A model generated the notes under the pieces. It ran no database searches. It was given only the letters and a program-made list of their open reading frames with translations, and had not been told where the DNA came from. From Gammaproteobacteria bacterium (GTDB taxonomy: Bacteria; Pseudomonadota; Gammaproteobacteria; Nitrosococcales; Methylophagaceae): a stretch of DNA of 16,198 nucleotides. The position numbers and the translations under genes were made by a program. Shown here one piece after another: positions 1 through 6,967 of this stretch (positions are counted from its first letter, which is position 1; each line of letters begins with the position of its first letter). The DNA lies in NCBI GenBank assembly GCA_003645385.1, contig QNEY01000012.1, positions 1 through 16,198 on the forward strand, in the 5' to 3' direction.

Positions 1-1584
1 AACCAAAGGTCTGAAATGTTTTACAAATAAAGCACACAATAAGGTTGCGATATGGGCACCATCAGAGTCAGCATCTGCCAAAATACATATCTTACCGTAT
101 CGTAATCCTGATAAATCTTCGCTACCAGGATCAACACCCACTGCAACCGCAATATCATGTACTTCTTGTGATGCTAATACCTGACCAGAATCTACTTCCC
201 ATGTATTTAAGATTTTTCCTCGTAGCGGCATAATGGCCTGAAACTCTCGTTCACGTCCTTGTTTTGCACTACCGCCAGCAGAATCTCCTTCCACCAGGAA
301 TAGTTCAGTGCGGGTAACGTCTTGAGAAGAACAATCTGATAATTTACCGGGTAAGGTAGGCCCTGATTGCACACGTTTACGTACAACCTTTTTGGCTTGT
401 TTTAATCGTGACTGAGCGCTACTAATCGCTAATTCAGCAATTTTCTCACCATCTTCAACATGGTGGTTTAACCATAAACTAAAAGAATCTTTTACCGCAC
501 CTGATACAAAACCGGCACATTGCCTTGATGATAAACGCTCTTTAGTTTGTCCTGAAAACTGTGGATCTTGTAGCTTGACCGACAATACATAACAACACTG
601 ATTCCATACATCTTCAGGGGATAATTTTACACCTCGTGGCAATAAACTACGGAATTCACAAAACTCGCGTAAAGCATCCAAAAGGCCAGTACGCAAACCG
701 TTTACATGAGTACCACCTTGAGCCGTAGGAATTAGGTTGACATAACTCTCGGCTAATTCTTCACCCTGTTCAATTTGCCACATCAGAGCCCAATCAACTT
801 GTTCATTATCGCCTTCAATATGGCCCACAAAAGGCTGTATCGGCACACATGGCTGATCCGTCATCATAGAGCTTAAATAGCTATTCAATCCATCGTCATA
901 ACACCAACGATCTTCACTTTTTTCATCACCAGATAAATCAGTAAAGCTAACAACTAAACCGGGACAGAGTACTGCCTTTGCCCTTAATACATGACGTAAA
1001 CGTGATACTAAGAACTTAGGTAAATCAAAATAGGACTTATCAGGCCAAAAACGTACTGTTGTTCCAGTATTGCGTTTGCCTACCGTACCAATCTCAGAAA
1101 GTTCATCCGTTTTAACACCATGTTCAAAAGCAATTGAATATTCTTTTGCATTACGACGAATTTTAACTTCCAAGCGAGATGACAGCGCATTGACTACCGA
1201 TACACCAACACCATGTAAACCGCCAGAAAATTGATAGTTTTTATTTGAGAACTTACCACCAGCATGTAAACGAGTCAGAATAACTTCGACACCCGGCACA
1301 CCCTCTTCTGGATGAATATCCACTGGCATGCCGCGACCATCATCTATCACTTCTATAGAATTATCTGGATGTAAAATAACTTGAATCTGACGAGCATGAC
1401 CCGCGACAGCTTCATCAATACTGTTATCGATAACCTCCTGCGCCAAATGATTTGGCCGAGTGGTATCGGTATACATGCCCGGTCGTTTCTGAACCGGTTC
1501 CAGTCCTGTTAAGACCTCAATTGCTGAGGCATCGTATTCGTTAGTCATTGCCACGCTTTTAGTTATTTTCTTTGCACCATCCAT
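1..1584 (-). CDS. parE: DNA topoisomerase IV subunit B (ParE), 5' part, cut by left edge
   Basis: ATPase subunit of topoisomerase IV, which with ParC decatenates daughter chromosomes. I translated this by hand; 528 codons lie in the window and the C-terminus (about 100 residues in relatives) is missing. Visible: GHKL ATPase with VLTGLEPVQKRPGMY near residues 24-38 and the Mg/ATP Asn-Glu region DNSIDEA (53-59); GGLHGVGVSVVNALS for the ATP lid; the TOPRIM domain with catalytic EGDSAGG starting at Glu432, PLRGKILNTWEV, and the metal-binding DADSD at 504-508. ParE rather than GyrB because the whole N-terminus matches the ParE pattern. The start at 1584 has GGTGAG just upstream; a second ATG at 1548 (MTNEYDAS) matches the usual E. 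coli ParE start but has no clear ribosome site, so the 12-residue extension is likely but not certain. Confidence 0.96.
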   Translation of the reverse strand, partial: MDGAKKITKSVAMTNEYDASAIEVLTGLEPVQKRPGMYTDTTRPNHLAQEVIDNSIDEAVAGHARQIQVILHPDNSIEVIDDGRGMPVDIHPEEGVPGVEVILTRLHAGGKFSNKNYQFSGGLHGVGVSVVNALSSRLEVKIRRNAKEYSIAFEHGVKTDELSEIGTVGKRNTGTTVRFWPDKSYFDLPKFLVSRLRHVLRAKAVLCPGLVVSFTDLSGDEKSEDRWCYDDGLNSYLSSMMTDQPCVPIQPFVGHIEGDNEQVDWALMWQIEQGEELAESYVNLIPTAQGGTHVNGLRTGLLDALREFCEFRSLLPRGVKLSPEDVWNQCCYVLSVKLQDPQFSGQTKERLSSRQCAGFVSGAVKDSFSLWLNHHVEDGEKIAELAISSAQSRLKQAKKVVRKRVQSGPTLPGKLSDCSSQDVTRTELFLVEGDSAGGSAKQGREREFQAIMPLRGKILNTWEVDSGQVLASQEVHDIAVAVGVDPGSEDLSGLRYGKICILADADSDGAHIATLLCALFVKHFRPLV

Positions 1585-1647
1585 GATACTCACCGCTTTG
1601 CAGTTTCACAAAAATCTGTTCCTAACAGAATTACTTCGTGCCCGAAG

Positions 1648-1675
1648 AGTATCAGGATAAAAGCCTATTACACAA
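1648..1675 (-). promoter_or_regulatory. Candidate parE promoter
   Basis: On the minus strand TTGTGT (1675-1670), a 16-bp spacer and GATACT (1653-1648), about 60 bp upstream of the parE start. Two small inverted repeats follow in the leader: CTTCG/CGAAG (1634-1647) and TCTGTT/AACAGA (1615-1629). Sequence match only. Confidence 0.35.
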
Positions 1676-1692
1676 GGATATAATCCAGAAAG

Positions 1693-1720
1693 TTGACATA
1701 GGTTATCACTGTAGTATTAT
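1693..1720 (+). promoter_or_regulatory. Sigma70-like promoter for the DUF2892/DUF3365 pair
   Basis: A perfect TTGACA (1693-1698), 16-bp spacer and TATTAT (1715-1720). Transcription would start near 1727, about 29 nt before the ATG at 1756. It stands back to back with the parE promoter. This is one of the best-matched promoters in the window. Confidence 0.6.
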
Positions 1721-1736
1721 TGATATATTAGTAAAC

Positions 1737-1747
1737 CCTAATTTAGG
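1737..1747. promoter_or_regulatory. Short palindrome overlapping the ribosome site
   Basis: CCTAA-T-TTAGG is a perfect inverted repeat with a one-base centre. Its right arm forms part of the Shine-Dalgarno sequence (TTTAGGAG) of the gene at 1756. It lies just downstream of the predicted transcription start, a position where a repressor could act. It is short enough to occur by chance. Confidence 0.25.
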
Positions 1748-1755
1748 AGTCCAAA

Positions 1756-1959
1756 ATGAATATTGATCGTATCGTTTTAATCTTTGCAGGTAGTGTCATT
1801 CTTTTGAGTCTTGCGCTCACTCATTATCATAGTCCCAATTGGGTTTGGTTGACGGTATTTGTTGGTGCAAACATCCTGCAAGCAGGATTTACTGGCTTTT
1901 GTCCTTTAGCCAAAATGCTAAAAGCAATTGGTAAACAACCCGGTCAGGCTTTCAAGTAA
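1756..1959 (+). CDS. DUF2892 (YgaP-like) small inner-membrane protein
   Basis: A 67-residue protein with two hydrophobic segments (about 6-23 and 28-45) and the FTGFCPLAKMLKAIG ending typical of DUF2892, the membrane part of YgaP. The conserved Cys of GFCPLA is present. In many bacteria such domains are joined to, or sit beside, rhodanese or sulfur-stress genes; here there is no rhodanese domain. GGAG six bases before the ATG supports the start. The next gene follows after 27 bp on the same strand, so the two are probably cotranscribed. The exact function is unknown; the family call is firm. Confidence 0.82.
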   Translation: MNIDRIVLIFAGSVILLSLALTHYHSPNWVWLTVFVGANILQAGFTGFCPLAKMLKAIGKQPGQAFK

Positions 1960-1986
1960 CCCCTTTTAATTCATAGAGATTCTGTT

Positions 1987-2550
1987 ATGAAAAAAATACT
2001 ATTAATTGCAGTTATTTTATCATCAAGCTCCGTTATTGCTGATGAACACCAAGAATTCACTCTGCAGAGTCAGGCAGCTATTAAAGAATTTGCAAGTACG
2101 TTAAAGGGCTCATTAGTAGCGGCGATGAAATCTTCTGGTCCAGTAGGAGCCATCAATGTCTGCAATAATGTTGCACCAACGATTGCGAGTGAACTATCTA
2201 AGAAATACGACATGAAGATTGCTCGAACCAGCCTAAAAGTTCGTAATCCTGATAATGCTCCTGATAATTGGGAGAAACATGTTTTGAATACTTTTGAAGA
2301 ACGTAAGTCAGAAGGTGAATCGGTAAAAACACTGACATTCAGTGAAAAAATAACTGGGGATGGAAGCCAGGAAATGCGGATGATGAAAGCAATACCTACT
2401 GGTGAAGTATGCTTAATTTGTCACGGTAGTAATATTGCTGAGCCTGTTCAAGCTTCTTTAGATAAGTTATACCCCGATGATCAGGCAACAGGATTCTCGC
2501 TGGGTGATATTCGTGGTGCCTTTACTGTACGTAAAAAATCTAATCCATAA
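1987..2550 (+). CDS. Secreted c-type haem protein, DUF3365 (Tll0287-like) family
   Basis: A 187-residue protein with a signal peptide (hydrophobic 4-17, likely cut after VIA, near residue 18). The mature part has an amphipathic helix, an isolated Cys60 in INVCNNVAP, the family pattern SLKVRNPDNAPDNWE (83-97), and one covalent haem site CLICH at 143-147 within GEVCLICHGSNI. This matches the single-domain DUF3365 haem proteins, periplasmic and proposed as redox or gas/redox-sensing haem domains; here no kinase domain is attached, so it is a free periplasmic protein. It would need the cytochrome c maturation system, not seen here. It is probably in an operon with the DUF2892 gene. Redox role is inferred from the haem site only. 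Confidence 0.85.
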   Translation: MKKILLIAVILSSSSVIADEHQEFTLQSQAAIKEFASTLKGSLVAAMKSSGPVGAINVCNNVAPTIASELSKKYDMKIARTSLKVRNPDNAPDNWEKHVLNTFEERKSEGESVKTLTFSEKITGDGSQEMRMMKAIPTGEVCLICHGSNIAEPVQASLDKLYPDDQATGFSLGDIRGAFTVRKKSNP

Positions 2551-2551
2551 C

Positions 2552-2591
2552 AATAAAAAGCCCTCATACTATTTTCATAGTATGAGGGCTT
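2552..2591 (-). terminator. Intrinsic terminator between convergent genes
   Basis: A perfect 14-bp stem (AAGCCCTCATACTA, 2558-2571, paired with 2578-2591) around a 6-nt loop. On the minus strand it ends in a T run, so it best terminates the gene at 2615-2812. On the plus strand the tail TGATATTT is weaker, but the stem is strong enough to serve the DUF3365 gene as well. Confidence 0.9.
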
Positions 2592-2614
2592 GATATTTAG
2601 CAATCGCAAGAAAC

Positions 2615-2812
2615 TTATTTTAACGAAATTGTTTCTGTACGACCATTGACTTCAATATTCAGCTTACCCTCGCTTGCCAACCATCCAATTGCACGCTGAA
2701 CAACTTTTGCATCCAACTTTGTTGCTTTGGTGATTTTAGTCACACTGCTCTCACCATTCTTATCTAAGTATTTCCACAACGTACCCGCTGCTGTACCAAT
2801 TACATCTGACAT
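2615..2812 (-). CDS. Small winged-helix protein, DUF2582 family
   Basis: A 65-residue protein consisting of a single winged helix-turn-helix: helix 1 (GTLWKYLDKNG), helix 2 (SVTKITKATK), recognition-like helix (DAKVVQRAIGWLASEGK) and a wing strand pair (LNIEVNGRTETISLK). This matches the DUF2582 winged-helix family of stand-alone domains. Start supported by GGAGA 9 bases upstream. It is monocistronic, ending in the strong terminator at 2552-2591. DNA binding is likely from the fold, but no target or ligand domain is visible. Confidence 0.8.
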   Translation of the reverse strand: MSDVIGTAAGTLWKYLDKNGESSVTKITKATKLDAKVVQRAIGWLASEGKLNIEVNGRTETISLK

Positions 2813-2996
2813 TTATTGATTCTCCATCCAGTATCTATATTAATTATTTGGCAAACTAATGTGCCACTAAACCCGTGAAGGCGTTCAGATAGCGCTATTT
2901 TACATTATTTTAACCAATACCAAATAGAGAAGAATTTCCTGATTTCGCCTTAAAACTGCCAAATAGTTATCAAAATTCATCAAATACTTCAAAAAA

Positions 2997-3641
2997 TCAC
3001 ATTTTCAGTTCACTCACGTTTTCCTCAACAGCATCCTCATCTTGCTCCCAACTATATTTCTTTTCAGGTGGTTTAGGATCTTTATTACGAAAAATGATGG
3101 CACAAATAATCCCCATCAACGCACCAAACAGATGAGCTTCAAAAGAGATTTCTTCTTTTGTTGGCAATATTCCCCAAACCATACTTCCATAAAGAAAAAA
3201 TACAATCAGGGATAAAGCCATTGCAGGTTTGTCTCGTCGTAACACCCCAATTAAAAAAAGAAAAAACATCAGACCATGTGTTAAACCGCTGGCACCATAA
3301 TGATAGGATTCACGCGCAAACAACCAGACACCAAGTCCCGAACCAAAATAAACAATCAAAAAAGTATATTTTGCTGATTTGGGATACTCATAAAATAAGG
3401 CCGTAACTAAGACAAATAAAGCCATAGTATTTGAAAAAAGATGTTCAAACGAGCCATGAATAATTGGTGCAAATAATATTCCTAGCAAGCCATCTAATTC
3501 TCTGGGATATACACCGTACACACCAAGATCCCATGAAAAGGCTATTTGTAATCCTTTGATTAGCCATAACAGAATAATCGCACTTAACACCTTAATGGCA
3601 ATGGGCTTTAATAATATTGGATTATCCGTGTCCATCAACAT
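2997..3641 (-). CDS. Rhomboid family intramembrane serine protease
   Basis: A 214-residue polytopic membrane protein with about six hydrophobic segments. It carries the rhomboid signature: HGSFEHLFSN (62-71), catalytic Ser118 in GASG, and catalytic His170 in EAHLFG. The catalytic Ser-His dyad is intact, so it should be active. The tail (about 186-214) is charged and acidic, probably cytoplasmic. Its ATG lies inside the end of the ovoB frame (20-bp overlap); a second ATG at 3635 is also possible. There is no good ribosome site, so translational coupling to ovoB is likely. The substrate is unknown. No clear terminator follows. Confidence 0.9.
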   Translation of the reverse strand: MLMDTDNPILLKPIAIKVLSAIILLWLIKGLQIAFSWDLGVYGVYPRELDGLLGILFAPIIHGSFEHLFSNTMALFVLVTALFYEYPKSAKYTFLIVYFGSGLGVWLFARESYHYGASGLTHGLMFFLFLIGVLRRDKPAMALSLIVFFLYGSMVWGILPTKEEISFEAHLFGALMGIICAIIFRNKDPKPPEKKYSWEQDEDAVEENVSELKM

Positions 3642-4794
3642 ATGCCCGTATTATTCGTTGGCAGGCTTCTAAAACTGTTTTTCTAGGTGCGGCAATATTC
3701 ATTCGCATAAAACCACTTCCTGCTTTGCCATAGCTAATTCCAGGATTCAATCCTACTTTTGCCTTGTAGATAAAAAACTGTTTGAGTTCCTCGTCTGTCA
3801 AACCCATTGCTCGACAATCCAGCCATAATAGATATGTACCCTGTGAGTCTACAATGGTGATTTCTGGTGGATTTAACTCGATAAGTTCTATCACTTTTTT
3901 TCGTGTTTCATCCAGATACACCATCAATTCGTCTAACCACATTTCACCACCACGATATGCCGCCTCAAATGCAGTGATACTGAAAGGATTGCTGGCACTA
4001 ATATGTCCGCTATCGAATACTTTTTGGATCAGTTTCCTATGTTGGCGATCATTTACAATCAAACACGACAAGCCCAGTCCAGCAATATTAAACGTTTTAC
4101 TCGGCGACACAGCAGTCACAATTGACACATCATCAGTCAAGGTGGCCAAAGGAATATGCTTATAGGTTGGATAAATTAAATCAGCATGAATTTCATCAGA
4201 AATTATCGTCATTTGATATCTACGAGCAATATCCAATATGCCTTCAAGTTCATCTCGTTGCCAAACTCGTCCTACCGGATTATGAGGTGAACAGAGTAAT
4301 AATAATTTAGCTCCTGAAGCGGCACATTGTTCTAGATGTTCAAAATCAACGTAATATTCACCCTGTTCCAATTTAAGTGGATTCTCCACTAACTTGCGAC
4401 CAGTTTCAGTTACTGCTGAAAAGAAAGGTTGATAAATAGGAGGCTGCACAATAACTATATCATCTGGTTTCGATAAAGCTTCGATAGCAGCATGCATAGA
4501 GGGAACGACACCTGGACACATCAGAATAGAATTGCGTTCAATCGACCAATTATGCCGATTTTTAAACCAATCCTGCATCACTGTGAATAAGCTCTCTGGA
4601 TACAGTGTGTAACCATAAATAGGATGGCTAGCACGTTGTTGTAATGCATGAGTTACAGCTTCTGGAGTAGCAAAATCCATATCAGCAACCCATAACGGTA
4701 TTACATCTTCGGTACCAAAATAGACTTTTCGGAAATCATATTTAAGACTTGACGAGGTAGTCCTATCTATTATCTGATCGAAATCTATTGGCAT
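3622..4794 (-). CDS. ovoB: PLP-dependent C-S lyase of ovothiol synthesis (OvoB-type, MalY/PatB fold)
   Basis: A 390-residue fold-type I PLP enzyme of the MalY/PatB group. Visible: VIPLWVADMDF (about 30-40) typical of the C-S lyases, YGYTLYP, CSPHNPVGRVW (substrate Asn, about 168-178), SDEIHADL (PLP Asp), the Schiff-base Lys near 233 in SPSKTFNIAGLG, and a C-terminal Arg region GSGFMRMNIAAPR. In ovothiol synthesis OvoB cleaves 5-histidylcysteine sulfoxide to 5-thiohistidine. Assignment rests on the family plus direct coupling to ovoA; alone it would be called a cystathionine beta-lyase-like aminotransferase. I chose ATG at 4794 because it overlaps the ovoA stop as TAATG; an in-frame TTG at 4809 would add five residues but is less likely. 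Confidence 0.85.
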   Translation of the reverse strand: MPIDFDQIIDRTTSSSLKYDFRKVYFGTEDVIPLWVADMDFATPEAVTHALQQRASHPIYGYTLYPESLFTVMQDWFKNRHNWSIERNSILMCPGVVPSMHAAIEALSKPDDIVIVQPPIYQPFFSAVTETGRKLVENPLKLEQGEYYVDFEHLEQCAASGAKLLLLCSPHNPVGRVWQRDELEGILDIARRYQMTIISDEIHADLIYPTYKHIPLATLTDDVSIVTAVSPSKTFNIAGLGLSCLIVNDRQHRKLIQKVFDSGHISASNPFSITAFEAAYRGGEMWLDELMVYLDETRKKVIELIELNPPEITIVDSQGTYLLWLDCRAMGLTDEELKQFFIYKAKVGLNPGISYGKAGSGFMRMNIAAPRKTVLEACQRIIRAYVDGHG

Positions 4795-6899
4795 TATCGT
4801 TTTACCCAAAGTGTTACATCCGATAAAGTATGTTGAAATTTCCGGCTGGTTTCGCGAATTACAAAAGGTATTTGTTGAGGTTCTGCTATTAAATCAAAAT
4901 GCGGTGCCAATGTGGCTTTCAAACCATCTAATGTCGTGACATTCTCACCATCTTTTTTAACTCCACCTAGCCAATCTTCCTTTTTAGTATGCTCTTCCAA
5001 CCAAGTGTACGGTGATGCGATTAATAAGATACCTCCCGAATTAATTCGCTCATGAACAGATGATAGAAATAATACCGGGTCATACAAACGGTCAATCAAA
5101 TTAGCAGCCAACACTACATCATAACCACTGAAGATCGGTTTCAAATTGCAGGCATCACCCTGCAAAAATTCAACCTTATGACAAACTTTGTCCAAGCCTA
5201 AATCAACCAATCGACGTTCACGATAAAACATCAATTCGCCTTCATCAGTAATGCTATATCGAATAGAGCCCTGCTCAGCTAATTGCACCCCCAAGTTTAT
5301 TAAACGTGCAGAAAAATCTATACCTGTGACATGTTCAAAGTGCTTGGCCAATTCAAAACTTGCTCGCCCTACGGCACAGCCCAAATCCAAAGCTTTGATT
5401 GCAGGTTTATCACCCAAAGCCTTAATTGCCATTTGTGCCAGAGTTTGTGAAAAATTTGCGACTTCAAAATAACTGTCACCATAATGAAATTCTGCATATT
5501 CTGATAGCATTTTGTCCGTTTCATAGTTGGATTCTGCTTGCTGCTCAATCGCACCAGCAACCACATAACGAAAGCCAGCATGTTGGAAAAAGTGCTTACG
5601 AAAGGCATAACGTGCAGATTTACGACTTTCATTACCACAAGAAGCCCATGAACCGCCTTTAAACAAATTATGGCGACCATCAAAAGTTGGCATAGTGAAA
5701 TCATCGTAAAAAGGATGCACTTTAAAACTATCAAATGGATAAATTGCTGTTTCTGTCCACTGCCAAACATTACCAATCACATCATATAGGTCACCATGGG
5801 CAAAATGATTAACAGGGCATGGTGAAGCGGAATAATCACCATGTAAATTAGCTGATGCCTGTGCTGTTGTTAATTCTTCTACACCAGAAAAATCATAAAT
5901 CCGTAGCCATTCATCCTCTGTTGGTAAGCGTACCGATAAGTCTGTTTGTTTAGCCTTCCAATTACAAAATGCCTTGGCTTCATGATAATTAACCTCTACC
6001 GGCCAATCCCATGGCATAGCAACCACTTCAGTCATCAAGCGACATTGCCAACCTTGGTCAGATTTAATCCAGAAATTTGGATATTCAGCTTTAGTGAAAT
6101 CACGCCATTGCAGACCGTCTTGTAGCCAGTAGCTATCATCTCGATAGCCGCCTGCATCGACAAAGGTAAGAAATTCCTGATTACTGACCAAAAACTTACT
6201 GGCCTTAAAGGTCTCAATATCAGCCTGATGATCACCATATTCATTATCCCAACCATAAATAGCATCATCATCTGATTTGCCAAGATCAACCTTACCTGCA
6301 GAAATTGTAATCAAGTCATTTTCAGGTGAGGTAGCTGTTTCAGTCCATGGTCGCCATGCGGGATGTGTTTGCACGAGTTCCAGCGACTGCTGACGGATCA
6401 ACACTGATGATGTTTCAATATGGATCTGCTCATGCTCAATACCCATCATGATGGTCCACCATGGGTTTTCCCAGTCGATAGGTAGTGTCAGAGGTGCTTG
6501 AGAAATCACCTCATTAACTAGCTCTTTAACCTGTTGCCGATAGGCTCTAACATCTGCGACTGGAGGCCAGTCATAATGGGCATCATTGAGATCATCCCAG
6601 CTCATTTCATCAACGCCAATAGCAAACATAGATTCAAATTGAGGATTGATACGCTGCTCGACTAAACCCGCCAAAATCATCTTATTGATGAAAAATGTAG
6701 CAGTATGTCCGTAATAGAAAATCAGTGGATGACGTAAAGGAATGGGATTTTGATAAAATGATTTATCATCTATCAAAGTTTCAAACAAAGATTCATAACG
6801 TTCGAATGTGGCATTAAAATAACTGGCGATTTCCCTACGCTTAGAATCAATATCGCTGCCAGTTAATAATGGAGTTCTCAAATACTGCGAGGATGACAT
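4794..6899 (-). CDS. ovoA: 5-histidylcysteine sulfoxide synthase / 5-thiohistidine N-methyltransferase (OvoA)
   Basis: A 701-residue trifunctional-looking protein of the usual OvoA size. Domain order: DinB-like helical domain (about 20-165) with the three iron-ligand histidines expected for the EgtB/OvoA group, His65 in YGHTATF and His156/His160 in HEQIHIE; FGE-sulfatase-like domain (about 195-450) ending in FKGGSWAS and HAGFRYVV; SAM methyltransferase (about 470-701) with motif I LDLGCAVGRA (505-513) and a following acidic turn GIDFS. The N-terminal parts join cysteine and histidine with O2 at a non-haem iron; after C-S lyase cleavage the C-terminal domain methylates the imidazole to give ovothiol A. 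The methyltransferase fusion distinguishes it from EgtB. AGGA lies 8 bases before the ATG. The stop overlaps the ovoB start. Confidence 0.94.
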   Translation of the reverse strand: MSSSQYLRTPLLTGSDIDSKRREIASYFNATFERYESLFETLIDDKSFYQNPIPLRHPLIFYYGHTATFFINKMILAGLVEQRINPQFESMFAIGVDEMSWDDLNDAHYDWPPVADVRAYRQQVKELVNEVISQAPLTLPIDWENPWWTIMMGIEHEQIHIETSSVLIRQQSLELVQTHPAWRPWTETATSPENDLITISAGKVDLGKSDDDAIYGWDNEYGDHQADIETFKASKFLVSNQEFLTFVDAGGYRDDSYWLQDGLQWRDFTKAEYPNFWIKSDQGWQCRLMTEVVAMPWDWPVEVNYHEAKAFCNWKAKQTDLSVRLPTEDEWLRIYDFSGVEELTTAQASANLHGDYSASPCPVNHFAHGDLYDVIGNVWQWTETAIYPFDSFKVHPFYDDFTMPTFDGRHNLFKGGSWASCGNESRKSARYAFRKHFFQHAGFRYVVAGAIEQQAESNYETDKMLSEYAEFHYGDSYFEVANFSQTLAQMAIKALGDKPAIKALDLGCAVGRASFELAKHFEHVTGIDFSARLINLGVQLAEQGSIRYSITDEGELMFYRERRLVDLGLDKVCHKVEFLQGDACNLKPIFSGYDVVLAANLIDRLYDPVLFLSSVHERINSGGILLIASPYTWLEEHTKKEDWLGGVKKDGENVTTLDGLKATLAPHFDLIAEPQQIPFVIRETSRKFQHTLSDVTLWVKR

Positions 6900-6921
6900 T
6901 CAAACGTCCTTTAAATTCTCA

Positions 6922-6950
6922 ATTATATTAAGACAAATCAGTTCATCCAA
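6922..6950 (-). promoter_or_regulatory. Sigma70-like promoter of ovoA
   Basis: On the minus strand TTGGAT (6950-6945), an exact 17-bp spacer and a perfect TATAAT (6927-6922). The predicted start is near 6915, giving a leader of about 15 nt. It suggests that ovoA-ovoB-rhomboid is transcribed separately from the TonB/aldolase genes upstream. Confidence 0.55.
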
Positions 6951-6965
6951 TGTTACTGATAACAT
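6950..6965. promoter_or_regulatory. Interrupted palindrome abutting the ovoA -35 box
   Basis: ATGTTA-CTGA-TAACAT: two perfect 6-bp arms with a 4-bp spacer. It touches the -35 box of the ovoA promoter and starts 3 bp after the aldolase stop codon. The location fits an activator or repressor site; it has no T run, so it is a poor terminator. Confidence 0.35.
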
Positions 6966-6967
6966 GA

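Noticed and set aside
1987..2550. Reading the haem protein as an electron-transfer cytochrome c
   Set aside because: Only one CxxCH site is present, and the surrounding pattern is that of DUF3365 rather than a class I or multihaem cytochrome.
3158..3406. Open frame on the plus strand inside the rhomboid gene
   Set aside because: It lies opposite a protein with intact catalytic motifs, shows no recognisable domain, and is a by-product of the AT-rich composition. The same holds for frames opposite ovoA, ovoB, exbD, ttpC and the kinase.
5369..5776. 135-codon minus-strand frame inside ovoA
   Set aside because: It overlaps the OvoA FGE and methyltransferase coding sequence in another frame; OvoA is continuous there, so this is not a frameshifted fragment.
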